A stretch of 64,000 nucleotides of DNA from Vulcanisaeta distributa JCM 11217 (lineage in GTDB: Archaea; Thermoproteota; Thermoprotei; Thermoproteales; Thermocladiaceae). Shown piece after piece: positions 11,618-23,119 of this stretch. The notes below the pieces were generated by a model. That model made no database searches. It saw only the letters and a list, made by a program, of their open reading frames with translations, and was not told where the DNA came from. Every line of letters begins with the position of its first letter. The stretch's first letter is position 1. Position numbers and translations under genes: made by a program. Location of the stretch: the NCBI RefSeq assembly GCF_001316005.1, contig NZ_BBBJ01000002.1, forward strand, positions 124,001-188,000. Reading direction: 5' to 3'.

Positions 11618-13493
11618 GTGGGCTTGTCTGAAGGGTCATTAATTGTGAGGTTTGTTGATGGTGAGGAATGCACGTTTAAGGTTCTTGAAGGCTCCTTTAG
11701 ACTATGTAGTTCCGAGCTTTCTCTCAATATATTGAAGTATGATTATGGAAGTATAATCGAAATATCCGTAAGATCCGGTGGAACCGACCTAGATGAGTAT
11801 CCAGTCTTAATGGACCTTGACCTTGATGAACAGGCCCAGGGCCTATTAGCTTTAACCCTCCTAAATCTTTCAGGTTCTTTCATGAACAAAGCCTTCAATT
11901 ACTATAATTATATTGCCCAGGGTAAGATGCCGAAATCCGAACCACCACCCGAAAGACCTGAGTATCCAGGTGATATTAACTACGTTGGTAAGTGGGAGCA
12001 TGACTCAGTTAATAGCTGGGCGTTTCCAATGTTTCCAAGAGACCCTGGTAAAATACCGCCTTACACAGTATTTCTATTAACTAAGCTAGGTAATTCATAC
12101 AGAGCCTACTTAGCGCTGTCCTCGGATCAATTAACGGGCTTCATAGGGCCTGGTCCTAAACTAGTAACGTTCACCGGTAAGCCTAGCCAAAACATTAAGG
12201 GTTGGCCCTTGGTAGTGGGCATTAGTAGGGATCCTTATGAGGCTGTTGAGAACGCCGTTAAACTAGCCTCAATGGTTACTCCCATCAAGCATAGAAGGAG
12301 TAAGGTTAGGCCGAGGTTCATGAACGGGTTAGGGTGGTGTAGTTGGAATGCCCTATTAACGGAGGATTTGAATCATGAGAATATTGTGAGAATTGTTAAG
12401 GGTCTTAGGGATAGGGGGGGTGTGCCAATTAGGTGGGTTTTGATTGATGATGGTTGGCAGGAGTTGAGGAACGGAATCCTCAATAGTGTTAAGCCGGACA
12501 TGTCTAGGTTTCCCAAGGGTTTTAGGGCCCTTATAGATGAGTTGAAGGCTTTAGGCATTGAGGATGTTGGATTATGGTTTACAGTAAATATGCACTGGAG
12601 AGGCGTTACTGAGGACTTCCTGAAATCACTAGGTGTGGAGGGTTATAGGGTGGGTGAGGGTTACGTACCCATGCCCAATCTTGAGGGTGCGTTTAAGCTC
12701 TATGATGCTTGGTTCAGGGTACTCAAGGTTGAGGGTTTTGGTTTTGTGAAGGTTGATAATCAGTGGATTATCCATAGGCTTTATTGGGGGCTTTGTAAAC
12801 GATGCCGAAGCCTCTAGGGCTATTGAATTAGCTCTTCAATTAGCCGCCGTCTCGAATGGCTTAGACGTATTGAATTGCATGGATATGGCTCCTGGGAACT
12901 ACAGTAATTACGCACTGAGTAATGCCATGAGGGTTTCCCAGGACTACATACCAATGTGGCGTGCAGATGCTAAGTTACACACGTTATGGAGCGTTTACAA
13001 TAGCCTGCTCTACAGTCACTTTGCGTATCCTGATTATGATATGTGGATGAGTTATGACCAATCAACCAGGTTAATGGCAGTAACGAGGGTTTTCAGCGGA
13101 GGCCCTATTTATATCGCTGATCGTGAACCGGAAAGGACTGATGTCGAATTAATTAAATGGATCACACTCAGTAATGGTGAAGTTATTAGGGTGGATGAAC
13201 CCGCACTGCCCACGAGGGATATCCTATTTAGGGACCCATATAATGAGGCTGTGCTTCTCAAACTTGCGTCAACGGTTAATGGATACCCAGTAATTGCGTT
13301 CATGAACATTAATAGTGATGGCCTAAGAATTAGTGAGGAGTTTAAGTTAGATAACATGCCCATGAGATTAAGCGGTCGATACGCATACTATAAAGTTATT
13401 ACTGGTGAGTGGGGGGGGATCATTGAGGCTAGTGGTTCAATTAAGGTTGAGCTAAATGAACTTGAGGTAGAAGTAATAGTGCTAGCGCATTAA
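11618..13493 (+). CDS. GH36-family alpha-galactosidase / raffinose synthase-like glycosidase, frameshifted
   Basis: This is a family 36 glycoside hydrolase (alpha-galactosidase, Sip1/raffinose synthase branch), about 625 residues. Diagnostic sites are GWCSWNALL, IDDGWQEL, the nucleophile Asp in VKVDNQW, and the acid/base region RVSQDYIPMW followed by YPDYDMW. The first 200 residues form the beta-rich N-terminal domain. Frame is lost near 12785: with one extra T the sequence reads YWGAFVNDAEASR, so this is a one-base deletion. G7 at 12413 (DRGGVPIRW) and G8 at 13411 (EWGGIIE) add a glycine each. Start is GTG at 11618; the nearby ATGs are out of frame. It is likely cytosolic, no signal peptide being visible. 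Galactoside specificity is inferred from family. Confidence 0.8.
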
Positions 13494-13510
13494 TTAATGG
13501 TAACAAGACC

Positions 13511-13675
13511 GTGATAGGTATGGCAGAGAAGGTATTACCACCATACCCATTAAATCTTATTAAGATAAACGACAGAATTATTGCAAGGGTTAGGGACGAG
13601 GGTACGCTACTGTACGTTAAAGATAATACATTGAATAAGGCCAACGTTAAAGCTGGTGATATTATTGAAGTTTAA
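13511..13675 (+). CDS. Small hypothetical protein, 54 residues
   Basis: A short open frame follows the GH36 gene after 17 bases. From GTG at 13511 (or ATG at 13520) it encodes a basic, beta-rich peptide with KINDRIIARVRDEGTLLY and a final NVKAGDIIEV, a pattern typical of small beta-barrel or SpoVT/AbrB-like folds. No family is recognised. Good archaeal codon use and the close spacing support a real gene in the GH36 transcription unit. Confidence 0.5.
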   Translation: MIGMAEKVLPPYPLNLIKINDRIIARVRDEGTLLYVKDNTLNKANVKAGDIIEV

Positions 13676-13728
13676 TGGATATTAAGAATACGATGTAATT
13701 AAGTTTCCTGGAAAAACAATGCCGTGAT

Positions 13729-13829
13729 TGGTGGGCCCGCGGGATTTGAACCCGGGACCTCCCGGTTATCAGCCGTACGCGGGGGGGCTGCCGCCCCAGG
13801 GCGCTCCAACCTGGCTGAGCTACGGGCCC
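13729..13829 (-). tRNA. tRNA-Ile (GAU) with intron at position 29/30
   Basis: On the minus strand the acceptor GGGCCCG, a D arm, the loop CTGATAA (anticodon GAT) with 3' stem CCGGG, T loop TTCAAAT and encoded CCA are all present. The anticodon stem closes only if bases 13775-13798 are removed, leaving CCC|GG to pair with CCGGG, so this is an intron between positions 29 and 30, a non-canonical site of the kind known in Thermoproteales. The T-stem 3' strand has one base fewer than expected (CCCGC for CCCGGC), which looks like a single-base loss. The intron contains a C7 run (minus strand) where its twin at 44556-44656 has C4. Confidence 0.88.
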
Positions 13830-13850
13830 TCAGGTTAATGCCTTATTCGT

Positions 13851-13860
13851 GTTTTTATGC
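13851..13860 (-). promoter_or_regulatory. TATA box of tRNA-Ile
   Basis: The minus strand reads GCATAAAAAC about 22-31 bases before the tRNA 5' end, flanked upstream by an A/G-rich stretch, as expected for an archaeal BRE-TATA element. Confidence 0.5.
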
Positions 13861-13917
13861 TTTTCTTCCCTGCCCATCATGTGAATAACCTTTATTATTA
13901 AATTCTGTATCATTTTT

Positions 13918-14859
13918 GTGTTGGGTATGGGTAGCGGTAATACCGCTGTTGGTGTTGGTAGGCTTATTGCTAGGTTGCTACTTGAGTGGATTCTTCTCGC
14001 CATAATTGGTGCCTTAATTTACGTACTTTACATAAACATTGTTTTTTACTTAATACCCACTAGCTGGAAGAGTGTTCTCCTGGCCTACGATAGTGTTGTT
14101 AGGTCTGTGATTATAGTCACCATTGGTGCAGTTCTCGTTTGGGATACTGGGAGGAGAATTAGTGACTACATTAGTAAGTATGATAGGGTTAGGGGGGGTA
14201 CAGTGCTCAAGTTCGTGCTTGACACCGTGCTCATAGTGGCTATATTAATAGCCTTGGCCATAACCTTTGAGAAGTTTGGCCTATCGGTGGCCGCCTTCTC
14301 AGGCACTGCGGTTGGTATTATTGTTGGTCTCGCCGCACAGCAAACGCTATCAAATGTCATTGCTGGTATAGTAATTATAATGACCGGTAGGTATAAGCCA
14401 GGTGATAGGGTCACAATCGTTAATTGGAGGTACGGCATAATAAGGGCTATGTATCCGCATGAGGGGTTGCCGAATGGTTTTACCGGTGTCATTAGGAATA
14501 TAACGCTGATGTTCACAGAGGTTATTAGTGATAGTGGCTGGGTATATACCATACCCAATTACGTGATGCTTGACGCCTTAATAATACATAGAGATGTTGC
14601 ACCATTTAAGCGTATTAGGGCTAGGATTGACGTACCATCGAGCATTGATCCCTGGGTCTTCGAGGAGAGGATTAAGGAGGCCCTTAGAGATGGTAGGATT
14701 AAGAGTGTTAGGGTTAAGGTTGGTGAGACTTGGCAAAGCACTAATCTTTACCAGGCAATAATTGAGGTTTTAGCTGACGGTAAGGCTGATGGTGAGGAAA
14801 TAAAGGATTTGGTGCTTAGGGAGGCTGTGAGGATTAGGAACGAGTTAAGCAAACAATAA
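13918..14859 (+). CDS. Small-conductance mechanosensitive channel, MscS family
   Basis: A membrane channel that opens under membrane tension and protects against hypo-osmotic shock, 313 residues. Three to four hydrophobic segments occupy residues 15-140. The pore helix is the Gly/Ala-rich stretch around VGIIVGLAAQQTLSNVIAG, the hallmark of MscS TM3, followed by the beta domain beginning YKPGDRVTIVNWRYG and a C-terminal alpha/beta domain. Start is GTG at 13918, or ATG at 13927. G7 at 14190 codes RGGT where RGT would suffice. The frame is intact. Confidence 0.88.
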   Translation: MLGMGSGNTAVGVGRLIARLLLEWILLAIIGALIYVLYINIVFYLIPTSWKSVLLAYDSVVRSVIIVTIGAVLVWDTGRRISDYISKYDRVRGGTVLKFVLDTVLIVAILIALAITFEKFGLSVAAFSGTAVGIIVGLAAQQTLSNVIAGIVIIMTGRYKPGDRVTIVNWRYGIIRAMYPHEGLPNGFTGVIRNITLMFTEVISDSGWVYTIPNYVMLDALIIHRDVAPFKRIRARIDVPSSIDPWVFEERIKEALRDGRIKSVRVKVGETWQSTNLYQAIIEVLADGKADGEEIKDLVLREAVRIRNELSKQ

Positions 14860-14895
14860 CAATAATTTTAATTATGAATATTTTAGTTAGCATTT

Positions 14896-16775
14896 TTATA
14901 GCAAGTACTCGAATTCCTCAAGACCTAGCCTCTTCAGCGTGTCCCTTGTGGGTTTACCATCAACCCAACCCCCCCTAAGCTTATAATACACCTTTATTCC
15001 CTCATCAAACATCTTAGCCGCTGAGTGACCCTTAGCTGGGCCGTCCGGTATTGGCTCCCTCATCCTAGGCGGTAACTCATCCTTAACCCACTTACCCTCC
15101 CTAACCCAGTGCAGCCTCTCAACATTGAATATCCTCTCGCCAATCGTTAACACGTCCTGAGGCGTTAAGTCCCAACCAAAGGCCGCGTTGTATAGGTCTG
15201 CAAAGTCCTTCTCAGTGTCTATGTTGGGCATTAGGTTCTCGAACTTGCAGAATATCGTCGAGTCAACAACCGCGAATAGGTCTTGGTTCCACTTAACGAG
15301 TCTAGCCTGCTTCTCGATGCACTCCTGCGTCTCGCAGAATGGGTCAACCTTCTCAGGGACGCCGAACACCTCCCAAGTCGGTGTGTAGGCCTCTAGGTGG
15401 TCACCACCCTATTAGCCGTGTAGTAGGCTATTGCGAAGCCCTTTAGTGCTCTCGGGTCGTATGCAGGTAATCCCTGACCCCTTGAGCCACTAAATAATTG
15501 TGGCATTCCATACTTAACAGCTAACCTATAATCGCCCTCCGCTAAGTCGTCACCAACGCCATCCCTATAGGCAATTTTATAAATTAAGTACTCAATGGCG
15601 CCAGGATCACCCCCCCAATCAACGTCTAGGTTCAGCTTACCATTCTTTGCTAGCTCCACAGCCATCGCCAACGTGTTGCCAAGGCTTATTGTGTCGAGTC
15701 CAAGCTCATTAGCCAACTTCTGGTACTTAAGGTCAGCCTCTGGGTCTGTTATGCCTATGTTGGGTCCAAGGGACCAGGTATTCTCATACTCTTGCTTAAC
15801 GTATTTCTCCGTAACAGAGAACTTAAATGGACCAGACTTAATTATAGGCATTTGTGTACAGCCTATTGGGCAGTTATAGCAACCATGAACCTCGGTTGGG
15901 TAGTGATCCTTAATGTACTCCTCACTGACCGGAGTAACGTCCTTAAGCTTCCCAGTCCCACCGAAGTTGTAGTGAGGTAATGCACCTATTGATTGTATTA
16001 TGTTCATTAACACATTTGTACCGTACTTATGAAGCACCTTGGTTGTGTCGTGTGTCGCTATCCTCTTGACTATATCCGTGTTAACCTTCATGAACTTAGC
16101 CCTATCAACGAGTTCCTTGCTTAGGTCCCTCGTACCCCCCCAAACTAGTATGCCCTTAAGTAACTTACTACCCATCACTGCGCCGACGCCACCCCCCCTA
16201 CCTGCAAACCTCTCATAGTCACTAAATCTAATGCCGGAGATCTTAACCAGGTTCTCGCCTGCTGGCCCAATCACTGCAACGCCTGCCTTGGTCTCATCTG
16301 GTGGGAATCCATTCTCCTCAAGTATTATCTTTGTGGAGGCCCCCCCAGTCCACTTGCCCCCCCAAATGTGCTTTGCAGGCTTTAGCTTTGGTTCTCCATC
16401 CTTAATAACCAGGTACACCGGTTCATCAGCCTTACCCTCGATTATTAAGCCATCATAACCAGACCTCCTAAGCCAGTAGGAGAAGTTACCACCAGCATTC
16501 GAGTGCGTGTAAACGCCATTTAATGGTGACCTGGTTGTTACGTTTATCCTGCTCGAGGATATCGTTGCAATACCGCTCAATGGCCCTGAGAATATGAATA
16601 ACTTATTGCTTGGGTCGAGTGGGTCAATGCCCCCCCTTGGTATTTCCTTAAGGGCTAAGTACGCGGCTAATCCCCCCCTACCGCCCAGGAATTTCTTTAG
16701 AAGGTCTTCCTTAATCACTTCCTCAGTGAAGTGCTCTCTTGATAAGTCGACTCGCAGTATTCTAAAAACTGTCAT
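14896..16775 (-). CDS. Tungsten aldehyde:ferredoxin oxidoreductase family enzyme, one frameshift
   Basis: This is a tungstopterin oxidoreductase of the AOR family, about 620 residues, oxidising aldehydes to acids with ferredoxin as acceptor in the cytoplasm. The N-terminal domain carries FLGGRGGLAAYL and the pterin-binding GRGGGVGAVMGSK. The Fe-S cluster uses CYNCPIGC (C-x2-C-x3-C) and the late cysteine in DSTIFCKF. Frame is lost near 15400, where AGGG replaces an expected AGGGG; with four G it reads NRGGDHLEAYTPTWEV, the conserved R-x2-DH motif. At least eight C7 runs each insert a glycine: the consensus GGRGL, GRGG-V-GAVMGSK, IWGKWTG and LRGWVDGKP are all restored by removing three bases. 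It is divergent from the phosphatase gene. Aldehyde substrate unknown. Confidence 0.9.
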
Positions 16776-16965
16776 AGATCAGTTGACTAAGTGGTGGTAT
16801 TTAAGTGCGTTGTTATCGGTAATTCAATAATATTCAGTTAAATATATTCGCATAAATTATAACCACAATAATTTAAGTAAATGAAATAAACTAAGCCAAA
16901 AATCCCAACCAATCCCTAAAGAGAATAAGTATTAAAACACTGAGTCCTTTAGGTGTTAAAGCGCG

Positions 16966-17465
16966 ATGGTGAAATTCCCGTACTGGGTAATCGAGGGCGC
17001 TTTGGCAGGCTCGTCAATGCCTCTTGATGAGGATACGGTGGCCATGTGGCATAGGATGAGGATTAGGGCCGTGGTGATACTCGTTGAGGAGTGGGAGTTT
17101 GCCATGGAGGGTTGGGACTTCAATGAGTATGTAAATACGTTGAGGAGGTTTGGCATGGATTATCTGCACGTCCCAACGAGGGATGCTATGCACCGCCTGA
17201 GGATGTTCTTTATAATATTGTTACCTGGATTGATAAGAATATAATGAGCGGTAAGCCAGTTCTCGTTCATTGCCATGCTGGTATCGGTAGGTCACCCACC
17301 GTCATAGCTGCATACTTAATGTATAGGAGGGGTTTGAGCGCCGATGATGCCATCGAGGTTGTTGGTAGGTATAATGATGAGTTTTCAATAACGAATGAGC
17401 AGTATTTAACCCTCGTTGCTTTTGAGCATTATTTACGAAGTATTAAGAATGCTAATACTCCTTAG
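16966..17465 (+). CDS. Dual-specificity protein phosphatase, one frameshift
   Basis: A compact cysteine phosphatase of about 165 residues. The P-loop is VHCHAGIGRSPT (H-C-x5-R-S), with the catalytic cysteine near residue 103. The preceding general-acid region reads DGYAPPED after frame repair. Frame is lost near 17193 by loss of one G (GATGGCT read as GATGCT). Start ATG at 16966. It fits the small archaeal tyrosine/dual-specificity phosphatases that dephosphorylate regulatory proteins. The 3' end overlaps the end of the convergent MFS gene by 14 bases. Confidence 0.85.
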
Positions 17466-18768
17466 TCCTTATTAGTGAGCCAAGTATTACGAGTAATGCG
17501 CCAACTATCATCATGACTGATCCATATATCGCGAGCATCATGGGATTACTCGGCGATGAGTTGAGGAATAGTATTACGGCCATCGTTGTTAATGGGCCTA
17601 TGGAAGCATTTATGTTCCACCCAAAAGCCACGGCGCTCCACCTAATCTCTGTTGGGAATATTGACGTGAAGTAAAGTGTCTGTGGTGCTGCGGCTAATCC
17701 GAAGAGTATACCCATTAATAGGCTTGCGTAAGTCGAAGATGGGTTTAATGTGAATGCCAGGTAAACAATGAGTGGCTCAACACCAATAGGAGTGTTGATG
17801 GTGCAATGAAGGACCTCCTAAGGCCCAACGCCCTTATCAGGAATCCACTAAGTAACTCACCAATCACGGCACCTATACCACCATACATACCAAGCACTAA
17901 GGCCCAGGTATACGCCTTATTAACAGGTAATTGAAGCTTTGGCGCAATTATTCTTGGCATTACGTACGCCCAATAGCCCGACCCGCCGTAGTAGTAAATC
18001 GTTAATCCAAGATTAATCAGTATTAATGCTATAAATGGTACCCAATAACGGGAAAGAACAACGCCTAAAGGCACCTTAACAACGCCCTTAGACCTAACCT
18101 GCTCAATCCACTCAAGGGATTCCGAGCCCCAGAGCCTAATTATTAAGGCTATCAGCTGGTATGGCACCTGTTATGAAGAGTATTCTCCAGCCATACACAT
18201 TAAAGGCCTGGTGCATCGCAGATTTAACGCTCAGGGTTACGAACGATGTTAGGAACACGGCCCAGGAAAGCCCTGAGTACATAACGCCATTTATGTATGG
18301 CCTAATACCCCCCCTAGGCGTTAGTTCAAGGGCCCAGGAGGCGCCACCACCAGCCTCACCGCCAAGTCCAATGCCCTGCAGAACCCTCATTAAGTATAGA
18401 AGTATTGGCGCCATAACCCCCCCAGCCGTGTAGTACGTGGGTAACAAACCTATTGCTAGTGTTGCTAATCCCACGAGCGCGGCATCCGATATAGTCGCCA
18501 GCCTCCTTCCACGGACATCACCAACCCAGCCAAATATTACTGCGCCAATGGGTCTGACGAAGTATGTCGTTGCAAAGGCACCCCCCCAGGTCTCTATGGC
18601 ACTTACTATGGCTACCCTTGATGGGAAGAAGTACATTTCAAGTATTGGCGCTAGCGACGCGAAGAGTATGATGTCGTAATACTCAAGGCCCCCCCAAACA
18701 AGCATCGTACTAATGGCGGCAAGTATGCTCTGTCTAAGTGTTAATTGTTTAGGTGCGTAACCAAACAC
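17452..18768 (-). CDS. MFS metabolite:H+ symporter, two frameshifts
   Basis: A 12-helix major facilitator of the metabolite:H+ symporter type (shikimate/citrate/proline porter group), about 440 residues. The N-terminus has VWGGLEYYDIILF (consensus E-x-YD-x), motif A reads GWVGDVRGRRLA, and helix 4 has RVLQGIGLGGEAGGG. Frame breaks occur near 18150 and near 17750; the second is a missing C in ACCCTGG. Four C7 runs (18308, 18417, 18580, 18689) each add a glycine, for instance VWGGLEYYD for VWGLEYYD. It is a paralogue of the transporter at 62226-63544. An organic acid or sugar acid substrate is likely but not shown. Confidence 0.8.
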
Positions 18769-18866
18769 ATGATTACGTACCGGCGCCGTTTAAATGCTTT
18801 TCCCTGAATTCATTTTATAGTTTGATTTAAATTGGGCGTATTAATTCTAGCAACTGTGGTGATTAA

Positions 18867-19867
18867 TTGAGTATTAAGAGCCTTGTTGATGCGTATGATC
18901 AACTGGATCCCTTTGATCTCAGGGTACTTAGAATCATAGAGATCGGCCATAGGAAGTTCGAGTTCGTCCCACTCGAGGTCATTACGGATTGGAGCAAGAG
19001 GTCTGAGGAGTTGGTTGGTAAGTCCCTTAAGAAGCTCAATGCGCTGGGCATGGTAATTAGGTACAGGGGTAATTACACTGGTTATAGGCTCACCTTCATG
19101 GGTTACGACGCACTTGCACTACATACGCTTGCCAAGAGGGGCATTATTGAGAAGGTTAGCCCAACACCGATTGGTGTTGGTAAGGAGTCTGACGTATATG
19201 CAGGTGACGCTGTTGGTGACGGCAAGGTCGTGCTTAAGTTCCATAGACTTGGCAGGACGAGTTTTAGGCAAATTAGAAGATTCAGGGCTTGGATTGGGAA
19301 TAGGAGACACATAACCTGGCTTTACGAATCGAGCTCTCAGCCCATGCTGAGTACAAGGCACTGATCCTCGCATATAATGCTGGAATTAACGTACCCAGGC
19401 CAATAACCGTTAATAGGCACACGGTAGTGATGTCCTATATAAACGGTGCGCAGCTATCCGAGGTCGGGGATGCCGATAATCCCGAGGACCTGTACTGGGG
19501 CATTATTGAGGGTATTAAGAAGTTATTTGCAGATGTTGGCATTGTTCATGGGGGGGACTTAAGCGAGTTTAATATAATGATTGACCTGGACAATGGCGAG
19601 CCATACATCATCGACTGGCCTCAGTGGGTACCAAGGAATGCGCCGGGTGCCTTGGATATGCTGCGTAGAGATATCACTAATGTGACCAGGTACTTCGTGA
19701 AGAGGTTTGGGCTTGATGTGGACATTGATGAAGTTTATAATTACGTGGTTGGTAATGTGGAGGTTAGGGAGGAGAGTCTTGAGGAGGCCCTTGAGGAGCT
19801 GCTCGGTAGTGAGGGGTTGAGCGAGCTCATGGGCTCGGAGAAGGAGGAGGAGTTCGAGGATACGTAG
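18867..19867 (+). CDS. rio2: RIO2-type serine kinase/ATPase, one frameshift
   Basis: This is an atypical kinase of the Rio2 family, needed for late maturation of the small ribosomal subunit. Residues 1-85 form the winged-helix domain specific to Rio2. The nucleotide loop is VGVGKESDVYAG and the ATP-binding lysine lies in VVLKFHRLG. The catalytic loop reads HGGDLSEFN, where the universal motif is HGDLSEFN; the extra Gly comes from the G7 run at 19550. The metal-binding Asp is in IIDWPQWV. Start TTG at 18867. Frame is lost near 19330 by loss of one G (AGGCTC to AGCTC), after which it should read RLSAHAEYKALILAYN. The C-terminus is acidic. Confidence 0.92.
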
Positions 19868-19921
19868 TGAGTCGTGAATAAACAAATTTAAGTAAGGTTG
19901 ATAGTAATCTTAGCTTAAGTA

Positions 19922-21889
19922 ATGCTTATTGAGGAGTTGAGTTCAGGGCCGATAATTGGGATTGACATCAATGGCAGGAGGTTCTCATACGCAATACTTA
20001 GTAATGGCGAAATAATTGAGAAGGGGGTCATTGATCCTCAAGACTTAATAAAGATAGTTAAGAAGGTTAGACCTAAGGCCATAGCCATTGACAATATCGG
20101 CGAATTAATGGAGTTGAGCCCCTCAATCATTAAGAGACTCGGTAGGCTCCCATTTAATGTGTACCTAATCCAGGTAACGAAGGTTAGACCTGACACTGAT
20201 GAGACAATGGAGCTCCTCGTTAATAAGTACTTTGGATTGAGCGTGGCTAAGCTCGACCCAGATTCAACCGCTGAATATCTCGCAAGGCTATGCGCGATGG
20301 GTGTTGGTTCCATAGTTAAAGTCTACGAGCCTGAGACTAAGATAATCATTAAGGCCGCGATATCAACGACGCCCGGTGGCATGAGTAGGAATAGGTTTGA
20401 GAGGAATATCGCTCATAGGATTAAGTACCTGGCTAAGGAGATTAAGGAGAAGTTGGAGAGTAACGGCCTTGATTATGACATATTCATAACGCCGGAGAGT
20501 GAGGGGGTTGAGGTCCGTGGTATTCATCGTATATGCTGACAGGAGTCTCGTTAGGTCTGTGGTTAAGCCTCGTAAGAGTATGGACGTTAAGGTAATAATA
20601 GAGTCAGTGCCGACTGATTCGATAAAGTTCGTGGGATTGACGGAGCAGGAGGGCACTGAGGGCATAGGCTCGGCTAAGGATAGGAAGTTGATTGTTGGTA
20701 TTGATCCAGGCATAGTCACTGGTGTGGCTGTTCTTGATTTAAATGGTAACGTACTAACGCTGCAAAGCGGTAAGAACTTGAGCAGGAGACATGTGCTTAG
20801 GATCGTGTATCAGTACGGCACTCCAGTACTGATTGCCGTGGATACGGCCAAACCCTCAGACTACGCCAAGAAGTTGGCCGCAATGGTTGGTGCAGTAATT
20901 TACTACCCAGATAGGGACTTGAGTATTGCGAGAAGAGTGAGATTGCAATTAAGATTTCCCGTGAGCAGGGAGTTACGGTTAAGGATCCGCACATGAGGGA
21001 TGCCCTGGCGGCGGCATATAAGGCATTCATTCAATTGAAGCCTAAGCTTGATAGGGTTGAGGAGGAGGTCAGGAGAGCTTATGCCAAGGCTATTGATGAT
21101 GCGAAGGCACTCGTTATTAAGGGTGCGTCAATAAGGCAGGCAATTGATGAGGTTAGTAAAAGGATTGAGGTTCAACCACAGCAGGAGGTCAGGCTACTGA
21201 CCACTGAGAAGTGTGAGTGCGAGTGTGATAAGCTGCGTGAGGAGTATGAAAGCACGATAAGGACTTTAAATGCTGAGATTGAGAGATTGAATAAGTTATA
21301 TAGCGAGACTAAGGAGAAGCTTGAGGAGTTGATTAATAATTACGATGCTGAGGTTAGGAAGGACCAAGTCGTTAGGTCGTTGTATGCCAGGATTGAAATG
21401 CTTGAGGGTGATATTGAGAAGTATAAGCTTAGGATTAAGGAGCTTGAGAGTAATATGAGGACTCTAATGAATGACTTCCTTGAGTACCTAAGGGGGGGTA
21501 GTAAGTACGTGTTGATAAGGTACTCCGAGGGGCTCGACCTTAACTCAGTGGTTCAGATACATAATTCCATCCTTATGATGAGTATTGGGGGGGAGTTAAT
21601 GAATGTGGGTATTGATAAGTTAATTGGCATTGGCATAAACTCCGTGGTTCTCATCGATGTTACTGAAAAGAGTATGCTAAGGCCAATATGGAAGAGGGGG
21701 GGTTTGAGGGTTATACCCATTAGCATGATTTATAACGGTTCATTAAGTGATGTCTTATTCATTGATAGGTCGGTAATAAATAATGCCATTGAATCCCTTG
21801 GTAAGGAATTCCTCAGCGCCCTTGATGAGGATCAGTTAAGAAAGATGATAAATGAGTATAGGCGTTTAAGGAGTGGTATGTTAGAATAA
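19922..21889 (+). CDS. DUF460 / COG2433 RNase H-fold protein, two frameshifts
   Basis: A protein of about 650 residues of the archaeal DUF460 family. The N-terminal domain starts with GIDINGRRFSYA and a second RNase H-like domain starts with LIVGIDPGIVTGVAVLD near residue 255; Asp-containing first strands are typical of predicted nucleases of this fold. The middle (21170-21480) is a long heptad-repeat coiled coil with a CECECDK cysteine patch, and the C-terminus is a small alpha/beta domain. Frame breaks occur near 20515 and near 20970; both neighbours continue in register as family-like sequence. Three G7 runs lie in the C-terminal domain. It overlaps the convergent mat gene by 9 bases. Biochemical role is unproven. 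Confidence 0.78.
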
Positions 21890-23119
21890 TGACACCTTAC
21901 TCTTAACTACGAGCTCCGTCAACGACGTTATGTTATCAAGCTCCTCATTAACTATACCGTCAATCTCATTCCTAACCTCACCACTTAATGTGGCACCTGG
22001 TTCTGGAAGAACCTCCACATTCGCAACCAGTGGCTCATTTATTGGCTTGCCAATCTGGCTAAGCAGATAAACGTAGACCTCCCTCAATCCCTTAACCTCG
22101 CTATAGATCCTCTCTGCGATCTTATTGGCGAGTACGTTGTAGAGCTTACCAATGTGGCTAACTGGGTTCTTACCTGCCGTAGCCTCCATGGTCATGGGCC
22201 TCATTGGCGTTATTAATCCATTGGCCCTATTACCACGTCCAGTGGCTCCATCATCGCCATGCTCGGCGGATGTGCCCGTAACCGTTAGGTAGAATATGCC
22301 GTGCTCAGGCTTGTCCGCGGCGTTTACTGTCACGTCAACTGTTAGGTTCGGCGTAATCTTAGCCGCTAGGTCAAGAACCTTATTCTTAACCTCCTCCTTA
22401 ACATTAAGGTAGTGATCCTTGTCCTTAACGAGGGATGAAATCATTGCTGAGGCTATTGTTAACTTCACGTCTTTGCCGATCCTCAAACCCATGACCTTCA
22501 CATCCTCGCCAACCTCAGGTAGCTTAGCCTTAAACTCCCTGGAATTAAGCAATCTCTCTGTCTCAAGAACTAATCTCTCCGTGTCAGTTAATGGTGCAAA
22601 GCCAACGCCGATAGACGTGTCATTAGCCAGTGGAATCTTTGTTGCTTTGACACCGAGCTCGTAAACACCGACTAAGTCCGTTGACCCCCCCATGCCAACC
22701 CTATAATCAATGACCACGTGCTTATCCGGATCAAGGAACCTAAAGTTGTTCTTAATCCAATCCTTAATCGCTGATATTATTATTGTGCCTATTGGCACCT
22801 TCTCAACGCCTGTGGCGGTCTTAACCTCGGTTGTCACCCTACCAGCGACGAGTATGTATATTGGCTGAATGACATCTCCACCGCCAAACCGTGGGCTAGC
22901 TTGACCACCAACAACGAGTACTTTATCCACATTATGATGGAGTATCACACCATACTTCTCCAGGTAGTAATTAGATAACGCCTTACTAACGGCTTCAGCC
23001 GAGGCATCAGCGATATAATCTGGGTGGCCAAGGCCCTTTCTCTCGACTAACTCAACATTTAATTCCGAAACAGGCTTCCTATCTATTGTATTTATTGTTA
23101 TTGTCCTGGCCATGCCCAT
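21881..23119 (-). CDS. mat: Archaeal S-adenosylmethionine synthetase
   Basis: An archaeal-type methionine adenosyltransferase of about 412 residues: ATP plus methionine gives S-adenosylmethionine. Visible family segments are [14 protein letters not shown] at the N-terminus, [28 protein letters not shown], and the C-terminal [16 protein letters not shown]. The frame is intact. At 22685 a C7 run (minus strand G7) gives GMGGSTDL where the family has a single Gly before Ser (G-x-GS-x-DL). The start is ATG 23119 or 23113; the ATG at 23119 overlaps the stop of the Sm gene as TGATG, so the two genes are translationally coupled. Confidence 0.95.
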   Translation of the reverse strand: MGMARTITINTIDRKPVSELNVELVERKGLGHPDYIADASAEAVSKALSNYYLEKYGVILHHNVDKVLVVGGQASPRFGGGDVIQPIYILVAGRVTTEVKTATGVEKVPIGTIIISAIKDWIKNNFRFLDPDKHVVIDYRVGMGGSTDLVGVYELGVKATKIPLANDTSIGVGFAPLTDTERLVLETERLLNSREFKAKLPEVGEDVKVMGLRIGKDVKLTIASAMISSLVKDKDHYLNVKEEVKNKVLDLAAKITPNLTVDVTVNAADKPEHGIFYLTVTGTSAEHGDDGATGRGNRANGLITPMRPMTMEATAGKNPVSHIGKLYNVLANKIAERIYSEVKGLREVYVYLLSQIGKPINEPLVANVEVLPEPGATLSGEVRNEIDGIVNEELDNITSLTELVVKSKVSLF

